Of a stretch of 30,905 bases of DNA, positions 7,526-14,157 are shown piece by piece (within the stretch, counting starts at the first letter, position 1; each line of letters starts with the position of its first letter). This DNA is from Oscillibacter sp. (lineage in GTDB: Bacteria; Bacillota; Clostridia; Oscillospirales; Oscillospiraceae): the NCBI GenBank assembly GCA_009773995.1, contig VSMY01000017.1, positions 1-30,905 on the forward strand. The letters run 5' to 3'. Under the pieces are notes generated by a model. The model ran no database searches, was not told where the DNA came from, and was given only the letters and a program-made list of their open reading frames with translations. A program made the translations under genes and the position numbers.

Positions 7526-8347
7526 ATGGCCTACACCCTTGAATATTTCCAAGCCGCCGCCGATTACCTGCGGACAAAGGTGGACTTTGTCCCGGAGATC
7601 GGCGTCGTCCTGGGCTCCTGCCTGGGGCCCTTCGCCCAGGCCATCCAGGACCCGGTGGAGGTGGACTACGCCGACATCCCCCACTTTCTGCTCTCCACCG
7701 TGGCCTCCCACGCCGGGAAGCTGATCTTCGGCACGGTGGAAGGAAAACGCGTGGTCTGCATGTCCGGCCGCTTTCACTCCTACGAGGGCTACTCCTTCGA
7801 GGAGCTGGTCATTCCCGTCCGGGTGCTGAAGCTGCTGGGCGTCAGGGCCCTCGTCCTCACCAACGCCGCCGGGGGCGTCAACACGGACTACCACCCCGGA
7901 GACGTGATGATCCTCCGGGACCACATCAAGCTGAACGGGGACAGCCCTTTGCGGGGACCCAACGTAGAGGAGTTCGGCCCCCGGTTCTTCGACGTCTCCC
8001 GGATGTACACGCCGGAGCTGCGGAAGCTGGCCCTGGACTGCGCTGAGGGCTCCTCCCTCCGGGTCCACGAAGGGACCTACATGTTCTTCCCCGGCCCCCA
8101 GTTCGAGACCCCGGCGGAAATCCGGGCCGCCCGTTTCCTGGGGGCGGACGCCGCGGGCATGTCCACCGTCACCGAGGCCCTCGCCGCCGCCCACTGCGCT
8201 CTTCCCCTGCTGGCCCTGTCCGTCATCACCAACATGGCCGCGGGCGTGCTGGACCGGCCTCTCAGCGGCGAAGAGGTGGACGAGACGGCGGAACGAATCG
8301 CCGGGCCCTTCAGCGAATACATGAAAACCATCCTAGCCGCCATTTGA
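7526..8347 (+). CDS. punA: Purine nucleoside phosphorylase (trimeric NP-I type)
   Basis: A 273-residue cytoplasmic enzyme that splits purine (deoxy)nucleosides with phosphate into base and (deoxy)ribose-1-phosphate. Motifs of the trimeric PNP/MTA phosphorylase family run in order: VVLGSCLGPF (usually GSGLG), SGRFHSYEGY (phosphate binding), LTNAAGGVN, GPQFETPAEIRA, GMSTVTEALAA and the base-contact region SVITNMAAGVLDRPLS. The Asn in TNMAAG favours 6-oxopurines (inosine, guanosine) over adenosine. The ATG at 7526 has AGGAGG about 11 bases upstream. A TTG at 7484 would overlap the -10 element and is rejected. It leads an operon with an amidohydrolase (19-base gap) and an alcohol dehydrogenase. 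It could also be a methylthioinosine phosphorylase, given the next gene. Confidence 0.88.
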   Translation: MAYTLEYFQAAADYLRTKVDFVPEIGVVLGSCLGPFAQAIQDPVEVDYADIPHFLLSTVASHAGKLIFGTVEGKRVVCMSGRFHSYEGYSFEELVIPVRVLKLLGVRALVLTNAAGGVNTDYHPGDVMILRDHIKLNGDSPLRGPNVEEFGPRFFDVSRMYTPELRKLALDCAEGSSLRVHEGTYMFFPGPQFETPAEIRAARFLGADAAGMSTVTEALAAAHCALPLLALSVITNMAAGVLDRPLSGEEVDETAERIAGPFSEYMKTILAAI

Positions 8348-8365
8348 GACAGGAGGAAAGACGTA

Positions 8366-9664
8366 ATGAAGCTGCTGCTGAAACACTGCGACATCCTCGC
8401 CGCCGACGGAGCGGGCTTCCGCTGCCTGGAAAACGCGTACCTTGGCGTCGACGGGGATACCATCGACTACATCGGGACGGACCGGCCCCAGGCCCCCTAC
8501 GACCAGGAGAAGGACCTGACCGGGCGGATGCTGCTTCCGGGCCTCATCAACTGCCACGGCCACAGCCCCATGGTGCTGCTCCGGGGCGTGGGCAGCGATT
8601 TGAGCCTTCAGGAGTGGCTCTTCGGGAAGATCATGCCCATCGAGGACAAGCTGACGGCGGAGGACATCCGGCTTGGCAACCAGCTGGCCCTGCTGGAGAT
8701 GCTCTCCACCGGCACCACCAGCTATTCCGACATGTACTTCGAGCCCCAGACCGCCGTGGAAAACGCCCTGGCCTGCGGGATCAAGGCCAACATCAGCCGC
8801 CCGGTCCAGTGCTTTGATAAGAGCGAGACCTACGCGGAGAACTTCCGGGCCAGGGAGTCCATCCAGCTCTTCAAGGATTACCACGGCGCGGGGGACGGCC
8901 GGGTCCGTATCGACTTCTCCGTCCACGCGGAGTACACCTGCTTCGAGCACATCGTGGGCCCCTACAGCGCGGACTGCAAGGCCCTGGGCGGCCGGATGCA
9001 CATCCACCTCTCCGAGACGAAAAAGGAGCACGACGAGTGCGTGGAGAAATACGGCAAGACCCCGGCCAAGTGGTTCTATGACCTGGGGACCTTCGACAGC
9101 CCCACCGCCGCCGCCCACTGTGTCTTCGTCACAGAGGAGGACATGGCCCTGATGCTGGAAAAGGGCGTCAGCCCCGTCCACAACCCCACCAGCAACATGA
9201 AGCTGGGCAGCGGCTTTGCCCCCGTCCAGCGGATGCTGGACCTGGGGCTGAACGTCACCCTGGGCACCGACGGAGCCGCCAGCAACAACAACCTGAACCT
9301 GATGGAAGAGCTGCACCTGGCCGCCGTCCTCCACAACGGCTACCACCGGGATCCCACCATTTTAAAGCCCGCCCAGCTCCTGGCCATGGCCACAAGGAAC
9401 GGCGCGAAGCTCCAGGGCCGGGAGGACACCGGTGAGCTGGCCGTGGGCAAAAAGGCGGATATCATCGCCCTGGACCTGACCAGGCCCCATATGGTCCCCA
9501 ACTTCGACCCCATGGCCCTGACGGTCTACTCCGCCCAGGGCAGCGACGTGGTCATGACCATGGTGGACGGGAAGATCCTCTATGAGAACGGCGAATTTTT
9601 AACCCTGGACGCGGACAAAATTCTGCACGAGGCCAATGCCGCCGCCCGGCGGCTCCACGGCTGA
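8366..9664 (+). CDS. mtaD: Amidohydrolase, probable 5-methylthioadenosine/S-adenosylhomocysteine deaminase
   Basis: A 432-residue metal-dependent amidohydrolase of the TRZ/ATZ/MtaD branch. Family members deaminate 5'-methylthioadenosine, S-adenosylhomocysteine, 5'-deoxyadenosine or adenosine to the inosine analogues. Metal-site features are visible: HGH at residues 64-66 after LLPGLINC, the central His in HIHLSETKKEHDEC, AAHCVF, and the C-terminal Asp in LGTDGAASNNNLNL. The N- and C-terminal strands form the composite sandwich that ends in GKKADIIALDL. AGGAGG lies ten bases before the ATG. Its position directly after a purine phosphorylase that prefers 6-oxopurines fits a deaminate-then-phosphorolyse pathway. 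Guanine or hydroxy-dechlorinating activities exist in the superfamily, so the substrate is inferred from best resemblance and context. Confidence 0.82.
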   Translation: MKLLLKHCDILAADGAGFRCLENAYLGVDGDTIDYIGTDRPQAPYDQEKDLTGRMLLPGLINCHGHSPMVLLRGVGSDLSLQEWLFGKIMPIEDKLTAEDIRLGNQLALLEMLSTGTTSYSDMYFEPQTAVENALACGIKANISRPVQCFDKSETYAENFRARESIQLFKDYHGAGDGRVRIDFSVHAEYTCFEHIVGPYSADCKALGGRMHIHLSETKKEHDECVEKYGKTPAKWFYDLGTFDSPTAAAHCVFVTEEDMALMLEKGVSPVHNPTSNMKLGSGFAPVQRMLDLGLNVTLGTDGAASNNNLNLMEELHLAAVLHNGYHRDPTILKPAQLLAMATRNGAKLQGREDTGELAVGKKADIIALDLTRPHMVPNFDPMALTVYSAQGSDVVMTMVDGKILYENGEFLTLDADKILHEANAAARRLHG

Positions 9665-9690
9665 CGAACGAAAACCGACAGGAGGGCACG

Positions 9691-10854
9691 ATGAAAAACT
9701 TTACCTACTCCATCCCCACGGTGGTCCACTTCGGCCAGGGCCAGATCAAAAAGCTGGGCGCGGAAATCGCCGCCAGGGCCAGCCGCGTGCTGGTGGTCTA
9801 CGGCGGGGGCAGCGTCAAGCGCAACGGCGTTTTCGACGCGGCCGTCGAACAGTTAAAAGCCCACGGCGTCTCCTGGGCCGAGCTCCCCGGCGTGGAGCCC
9901 AATCCCCGCGTCGCCACGGTCCGGGAGGGCGTGCGCCTCTGCCGGGAGCAGGGGCTGGACGGCGTGCTGGCCCTGGGGGGCGGCAGCGTCATCGACTGCG
10001 CCAAGGGCGTGGCCGCCGGCTTCTACTACGACGGGGACCCCTGGGACCTCTCCGGCAAGAAGCTGACGCCGGAGCGGGCCCTGCCCATCTTCACCGTGCT
10101 GACCATGGCGGCCACCGGCTCCGAGATGGACGACATCGCCGTCATCTCCAACCCGGAGACCAATGAGAAGGAGTCCTTCGCCGGGCCCTGCTGCTATCCC
10201 GCGGTGTCCATCCTGGACCCCACCTACACCTACTCTCTCCCCGCCGCCCAGACCGCCGCGGGCACGGCGGACATCATGTCCCACACCTTTGAGAACTATT
10301 TCAGCCCCATTGAGGACAACTACCTGGCGGAGAGCCTGGCGGAGGCCATCCTCCGCTCCTGCATCAAGTACGGCCCCAAGGCCATCGAGACCCCGGACGA
10401 CTACGAGGCCCGGGCCAACTTGATGTGGAACGCCGCCTGGGCCATCAACGGCTTTTTGGACATGGGCAAACCCGTCGCCTGGAGCGTCCACCGGATGGAG
10501 CACGAGCTCTCCGCCTTCTACGACGTGACCCACGGCGTGGGCCTGGCCGTTCTGACCCCCAACTGGATGCGCTACGTGCTGGGCGAGAAGACCGAGGCCC
10601 GCTTCGCCCGGTACGGAACCGCCGTCTGGGGCCTGGATCCCGCCCTGCCCCTCCGGGAGCTGGCGGAAACCGCCATTCAAAAGACCCGGGATTTCTTCAC
10701 CGCCCTGGGTCTCCCCGCCACCTTGTCGGAGCTGGGCATCGGCCCGGAATACTTCCCGGAGATGGCCCGGAAGGCCCGGACCGGCGGCTTTGACAAGACC
10801 TTCGTCCCCCTCAGCGCGGAGGACATCGTCAACATCTACCAGATGAGCCTGTAA
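9691..10854 (+). CDS. Iron-containing alcohol dehydrogenase (BDH/YugJ-like)
   Basis: A 387-residue group III NAD(P)H-dependent alcohol dehydrogenase. It opens with the typical FTYSIPTVVHFGQGQIKKLG. It carries the GGGSVIDCAKG dinucleotide motif, the TGSEMDDIAVIS region, and metal ligands in TADIMSHTFENYF (Asp, His), HRMEHELSAFYD and THGVGLAVLTP (His, His). Relatives of this length (butanol dehydrogenases) mostly reduce aldehydes to alcohols. It is the last gene of the operon, 26 bases after the amidohydrolase, with an AGGAGGG ribosome binding site before its ATG and a terminator after its stop. In this context it may remove an aldehyde produced from (deoxy)ribose-1-phosphate or methylthioribose-1-phosphate. 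That role is inference. Confidence 0.85.
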   Translation: MKNFTYSIPTVVHFGQGQIKKLGAEIAARASRVLVVYGGGSVKRNGVFDAAVEQLKAHGVSWAELPGVEPNPRVATVREGVRLCREQGLDGVLALGGGSVIDCAKGVAAGFYYDGDPWDLSGKKLTPERALPIFTVLTMAATGSEMDDIAVISNPETNEKESFAGPCCYPAVSILDPTYTYSLPAAQTAAGTADIMSHTFENYFSPIEDNYLAESLAEAILRSCIKYGPKAIETPDDYEARANLMWNAAWAINGFLDMGKPVAWSVHRMEHELSAFYDVTHGVGLAVLTPNWMRYVLGEKTEARFARYGTAVWGLDPALPLRELAETAIQKTRDFFTALGLPATLSELGIGPEYFPEMARKARTGGFDKTFVPLSAEDIVNIYQMSL

Positions 10855-10861
10855 GGCTCCC

Positions 10862-10897
10862 ATTCCTCCCCCGGATCTCCGGGGGAGGAATCTTTTT
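10862..10897 (+). terminator. Terminator of the nucleoside salvage operon
   Basis: A 13-bp perfect stem (10862-10874 with 10879-10891), loop ATCT, then CTTTTT. It starts seven bases after the dehydrogenase stop codon. Confidence 0.92.
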
Positions 10898-10951
10898 CCC
10901 TCCTGCCGCATAGACTGTCAAATAGTCTCAAACACAAAAGGAGGACCTGCC

Positions 10952-11029
10952 GTGAGCATGTGGAACCATACCGCCGGGGACGTGGACGACCTGATTTTCC
11001 AGGACTGCTGGCTGCCCAGCGACCGTTGA
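10952..11029 (+). CDS. Small ORF, 25 residues, strong ribosome binding site
   Basis: This reads V-S-M-W-N-H-T-A-G-D-V-D-D-L-I-F-Q-D-C-W-L-P-S-D-R then TGA. AAAAGGAGG at 10936-10944 leaves an ideal seven-base gap to the GTG. An in-frame ATG lies six bases further on. Ten bases after the stop comes a terminator hairpin (11039-11070), so ribosome binding site, reading frame and terminator form a compact unit between two larger transcription units. I do not recognise the peptide. It has two Trp, one Cys and a net acidic charge, with no signal sequence or membrane helix. No convincing promoter was found: TAGACT and TAGTCT lie in an inverted repeat at about 10912-10928 but have no -35. It could be a leader peptide whose attenuator is the hairpin, or a small protein. 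Confidence 0.45.
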   Translation: MSMWNHTAGDVDDLIFQDCWLPSDR

Positions 11030-11038
11030 ACCCCGACC

Positions 11039-11070
11039 GGACGCCGTTTTCGCGGCGTCCTTTTCGCTTT
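11039..11070 (+). terminator. Terminator-like hairpin after the 25-residue ORF
   Basis: A perfect 8-bp stem GGACGCCG/CGGCGTCC (11039-11046 with 11053-11060), loop TTTTCG, then TTTTCGCTTT. It lies just upstream of the aminotransferase promoter. Confidence 0.75.
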
Positions 11071-11076
11071 AAAGCG

Positions 11077-11105
11077 TTGACAAGCTCCCGCGCCGCGCTT
11101 ATACT
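11077..11105 (+). promoter_or_regulatory. Near-consensus promoter of the aminotransferase gene
   Basis: TTGACA (11077-11082), a 17-base spacer and TATACT (11100-11105). It is placed between the preceding terminator and the AAGGAG ribosome binding site at 11122. Confidence 0.85.
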
Positions 11106-11137
11106 GGTCTCGTACTTTAAGAAGGAGCGTGATCCCT

Positions 11138-12274
11138 ATGGACCTGACATTGAACAGCGCCGTGCTGGGCCTGGAGCTGTCCGGCATCCGCCGCTTCACC
11201 TTCCTGGTGCGGGACACCCCCGGCGCCTGCGCCCTGACCATCGGCGAGCCGGACCAGAACACCCCGGAGGCGGTGAAGGAAGCCGCCAAGGCCGCCCTGG
11301 ACCGGAACGACACCCACTACCCCCCCGGCAACGGCTATCCCTACATGCTGGAGGCCATCTCCAAATTCGAGGAGCAGGCCCACGGCCTCCGGTACTCCCC
11401 CGATGAGATCATCCTGACCATCGGGGCCACGGAGAGCCTCTTCATCGGCCTGTCCACCGTGCTGAATCCCGGCGACGAGGTCATCATCCCCACCCCGGCC
11501 TTCAGCCTCTACGAGTCCATCACCCAGCTCTGCCGGGGCGTGCCCGTGGCCCTGCCCACGGAAAACAACCGCTTCCAAATCGATCCCCAGGCCCTGGAGG
11601 CCGCCATTACGCCCCGGACGAAAGCCATCGTCCTCACCTCTCCCAACAATCCCACCGGCTGCATCTACACCAAGGAGACCCTGGACGCAGTTCACGAGGT
11701 CCTGCGGGGCAGGCCCATCTTCGTCCTCTGCGACGACGTCTACCGGAGCCTGATCTACACGGAGGACTACCACAGCTTCGCCGAGTTCCAGGATATGCGG
11801 GACCGGATCATTGTCATCAACAGCTTCTCCAAGCCCTACGCCATGACCGGCTGGCGCTTGGGCTGGTGCCTGGCGGACGCCCCCATCCGGGACCGGATGC
11901 AGATTTTCCACCAGTACGCCGTGGTCTCCGCCCCCGCCTTCGTCCAGCCCGCCTGCGTAACCGCCCTGGAGAGCGATACCTCTTCCATGACGGAGCTCTT
12001 CCGCAAGCGCCGGGACTACGTATACAAGCGCCTCACCGGCATGGGCCTGGAGGTCCAGAAACCGGAGGGGGCCTTCTACATGTTCATCAACATCAAGAAG
12101 TACGGCATGGATTCCCTGACCTTCTGTGAGAAGATGCTGAAGGAGGGCCTGGTGGGCCTGATCCCCGGCGTGTACTTCGGCACGGAGGGCTACATGCGCC
12201 TGAGCTACTGCTACTCCGATGAGGATTTGAAAGAGGGCCTGGACCGGGTGGAGCGTTTTCTCAAAACTCTTTGA
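11138..12274 (+). CDS. Class I/II PLP-dependent aminotransferase
   Basis: A 378-residue fold-type I aminotransferase of the aspartate aminotransferase/PatA group. It shows the substrate-end pattern YPPGNGYPYMLEAI, LTIGATESLF, the PLP-contacting SPNNPTG, the Asp-Tyr pair in CDDVYRSL, and the Schiff-base Lys232 in SFSKPYAMTGWRLGW. A C-terminal Arg in YMRLSYCYSDEDLKEGL should bind the substrate carboxylate. It exchanges amino groups between an amino acid and a 2-oxo acid in the cytoplasm. Members act on aspartate, aromatic or branched amino acids or N-acetyl-diaminopimelate, and the sequence alone does not decide. I chose the ATG at 11138, which has AAGGAG ten bases upstream. The GTG at 11129 is too close to it. 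The gene is monocistronic. Confidence 0.87.
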   Translation: MDLTLNSAVLGLELSGIRRFTFLVRDTPGACALTIGEPDQNTPEAVKEAAKAALDRNDTHYPPGNGYPYMLEAISKFEEQAHGLRYSPDEIILTIGATESLFIGLSTVLNPGDEVIIPTPAFSLYESITQLCRGVPVALPTENNRFQIDPQALEAAITPRTKAIVLTSPNNPTGCIYTKETLDAVHEVLRGRPIFVLCDDVYRSLIYTEDYHSFAEFQDMRDRIIVINSFSKPYAMTGWRLGWCLADAPIRDRMQIFHQYAVVSAPAFVQPACVTALESDTSSMTELFRKRRDYVYKRLTGMGLEVQKPEGAFYMFINIKKYGMDSLTFCEKMLKEGLVGLIPGVYFGTEGYMRLSYCYSDEDLKEGLDRVERFLKTL

Positions 12275-12319
12275 GGTATGTCCTTTGGCGGACTGCACAA
12301 ATTTCCCACCCGATTTTTA

Positions 12320-12405
12320 TGATTGAATTTGATTGCTCCATGTTGACTTTGATTGAAGTTGGCGTTATTATGAATAAGGCAATCAAAAGCAGCTATTTCC
12401 AATCA
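12320..12405 (+). promoter_or_regulatory. Predicted DeoR-type operator: phased TGATTG/CAATCA hexamers
   Basis: TGATTG occurs at 12320, 12330 and 12350, and its complement CAATCA at 12380 and 12400. All five start at multiples of ten bases from each other, so they face the same side of the helix. The copy at 12350 lies inside the promoter spacer. Two copies are downstream of the -10 element. This suits an autorepressing DeoR-family regulator, which is the gene that follows. The pair TGATTG-N24-CAATCA (12350/12380) recurs upstream of mtlD. Confidence 0.7.
12343..12371 (+). promoter_or_regulatory. Promoter of the DeoR-fruK-mtlA-sorE-like operon
   Basis: TTGACT (12343-12348), a 17-base spacer and TATTAT (12366-12371). 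An operator-like hexamer sits within the spacer and two inverted copies follow the start site, so bound repressor would block RNA polymerase. Confidence 0.75.
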
Positions 12406-12422
12406 GAAAGAGGGGGTGAACT

Positions 12423-13166
12423 ATGCTGGCTGAACAACGCGCGGAACAGATTCTCAAGGAGCTGGCCCAGCGGCGGGCCGCCACGGTGACGGATCTCTGT
12501 CAGGTGACGGGCGCTTCCGAGGCCACCATCCGGCGGGACCTGAACGCGCTGGCCAAGCAGGGAAAGCTGAGCAAGGTCCACGGCGGCGCCATGCTGATGG
12601 GGGGCGAGTTCCACAGCGAGGAGCTGGACATGGAGACGAAACGGGGGCTCTTCACCCAGGAGAAGGACCGGGCCGCCCGGTACGCCGCCGGGCTCATCGG
12701 GGACGACGACGTAGTCTTCCTGGACGCGGGCACCACGGTCCTGCGGATGGCGGAGCACCTGCGGGCCTCCAAAGCCCTGTTTCTGACCAACAGCATCGAG
12801 TGCGCCTGCCGCCTGATGGAGCGGAACCTCCGGACCCATGTGCTGGGGGGAATGCTCAAGGCGGGCACCATGGCCCTCATCGGGGCGGAGACCCTGGCCG
12901 CCCTGGGGCGCTACAACTTCACCAAGGCCTTTCTGGGGGCCAACGGCATCACCATCGCCCAGGGCTTCACCACCCCGGACCCGGAGGAGGCCGCGGTGAA
13001 ATCCCTGGCGGCGGACCGGGCCCAGGAGGTCTACGTGCTGGCGGATTCCAGCAAGTTCGGCCAGGTGACGGCGGCGGTGATCTTCCCCATTGACGCCGCC
13101 TGCATCATCACGGACCGCCTGCCGGACCCGCGCTATCGGGACTACACGGACGTCAGGGAGGTGTGA
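12423..13166 (+). CDS. DeoR/GlpR-family transcriptional regulator (FruR-like)
   Basis: A 247-residue sugar-phosphate-responsive regulator. The N-terminal DeoR winged helix-turn-helix is clear (AEQILKELAQRRAATVTDLC, then ASEATIRRDLNALAKQGKL and VHGGAM). The C-terminal DeoRC sensor domain follows, with VFLDAGTTVLRMAEHL, LTNSIECACRL, GGMLKAGTMALIG, AFLGANGI and the VLADSSKFGQVT end pattern. DeoRC domains bind phosphorylated sugars, and FruR members respond to fructose-1-phosphate. It heads the operon and lies behind a promoter full of phased TGATTG repeats, so it probably represses itself and the hexitol genes until a sugar phosphate appears. Its TGA overlaps an in-frame GTG of the next gene. 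GAGGGGGTG precedes the ATG at 12423. Confidence 0.88.
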   Translation: MLAEQRAEQILKELAQRRAATVTDLCQVTGASEATIRRDLNALAKQGKLSKVHGGAMLMGGEFHSEELDMETKRGLFTQEKDRAARYAAGLIGDDDVVFLDAGTTVLRMAEHLRASKALFLTNSIECACRLMERNLRTHVLGGMLKAGTMALIGAETLAALGRYNFTKAFLGANGITIAQGFTTPDPEEAAVKSLAADRAQEVYVLADSSKFGQVTAAVIFPIDAACIITDRLPDPRYRDYTDVREV

Positions 13167-13168
13167 GC

Positions 13169-14080
13169 GTGGTCTATACGGTAACGCTGAACCCCGCCCT
13201 GGACTACGAGGTCCTGGTGGACGGCTTCCGGGCCGGGGGATTGAACCGCACCAGCCGGGAGCATATGCACTTCGGCGGCAAGGGCGTCAACGTCTCCACG
13301 GTCCTCCACGGATTGGGCGTCGAGACCACGGCCCTGGGCTTTGTGGCCGGGTTCACCGGCAGGGCCCTGGAGGACGGCCTGAAAGCCCAGGGCATCCCCA
13401 CGGACTTCGTTTGGCTGGAGGAAGGCCTGACCCGGGTCAACGTCAAGATCCGCTCCGGCGGAGGAAGCGGCGAGACGGAAATCAACAGCCAGGGTCCCGC
13501 CATTCCCCCGGCGGCGCTGGAGGCCCTGCTCCAAAAGCTGGACCGCCTGAGCGGGGGCGACGTGCTGGTCCTGGCCGGGTCCCTGCCCGCCGGGCTTCCC
13601 CCGGACGTGTATCAGACCATTCTGGACCGGGTGGAGGGCCGGGACGTGCTGACGGTGGTGGACGCCGCCAGGGATTTGCTGAAAGGCGTTCTGCCCTGCC
13701 GTCCCTTCCTCATCAAGCCCAACAGCGCCGAGCTGGGGGAACTCTTCGGCAAGGGCTCCCTCACGGAGGAGGAAGTTCTCTCCTGCGCCGGGAGCCTCCA
13801 GGCCCAGGGGGCCCGGAACATCCTGGTCTCCATGGCCGGGGACGGGTCTCTCCTGCTGGACGAGACCGGCGGGGCCCGCCGCCTGGGGGTGCCCCCGGGA
13901 ACGGCCCGCCGCTCCGTGGGCGCGGGGGACTCCATGGTGGCCGGATTTCTGGCCGGGTGGCTGGAAACGCGGGACTACGCCGCCGCCCACCGCATGGGGG
14001 CCGCCGCCGGGTCTGCCACCGCCTTTTCCGAGGGCCTTGCCTCCGGAGAGGAGATCCGGAAGCTCCTGCCCCTGTTCTGA
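13169..14080 (+). CDS. fruK: 1-phosphofructokinase (PfkB family)
   Basis: A 303-residue PfkB kinase of the FruK/LacC hexose-phosphate group, which phosphorylates fructose-1-phosphate to fructose-1,6-bisphosphate with ATP. Seen are the FruK-like start VYTVTLNPALDYEV, the GGKGVNVSTVLHGLG signature near residue 35, FTGRALEDGL, KPNSAELGELFG, and GAGDSMVAGFLAG with catalytic-base Asp254. I chose the GTG at 13169 because GGGAGG ends seven bases before it and family members begin M-[IV]-YTVTLNP. A GTG at 13163 directly abuts the ribosome binding site. In Firmicutes fruK normally sits between fruR and the fructose PTS gene fruA. Here the PTS gene is mannitol-type, which is unusual. Tagatose-6-phosphate kinase activity is a less likely alternative. 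Confidence 0.87.
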   Translation: MVYTVTLNPALDYEVLVDGFRAGGLNRTSREHMHFGGKGVNVSTVLHGLGVETTALGFVAGFTGRALEDGLKAQGIPTDFVWLEEGLTRVNVKIRSGGGSGETEINSQGPAIPPAALEALLQKLDRLSGGDVLVLAGSLPAGLPPDVYQTILDRVEGRDVLTVVDAARDLLKGVLPCRPFLIKPNSAELGELFGKGSLTEEEVLSCAGSLQAQGARNILVSMAGDGSLLLDETGGARRLGVPPGTARRSVGAGDSMVAGFLAGWLETRDYAAAHRMGAAAGSATAFSEGLASGEEIRKLLPLF

Positions 14081-14098
14081 CCCTTGTTTTCCCTTAGC

Positions 14099-14122
14099 CG
14101 GGAGGCGGCGCGCCGCTTCCCG
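14099..14122 (+). other. Near-palindromic GC hairpin between fruK and mtlA
   Basis: CGGGAGGCGGC and GCCGCTTCCCG face each other around GC, with one G-T pair. No T-run follows, so it is not a normal terminator. It may stabilise processed mRNA ends or set the ratio of fruK to mtlA expression. Confidence 0.5.
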
Positions 14123-14157
14123 TCCCTTAACATCATCATGAGAAAGGACGTTCATCT

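Noticed and set aside
12275..12319. Terminator after the aminotransferase
   Set aside because: Only a 4-bp GTCC/GGAC hairpin is present, with T-rich sequence too far away. I see no convincing terminator here.
12357..12370. CcpA-like site in the hexitol operon promoter
   Set aside because: The best 14-base fit has three mismatches to the consensus, including central positions, so I do not call it.
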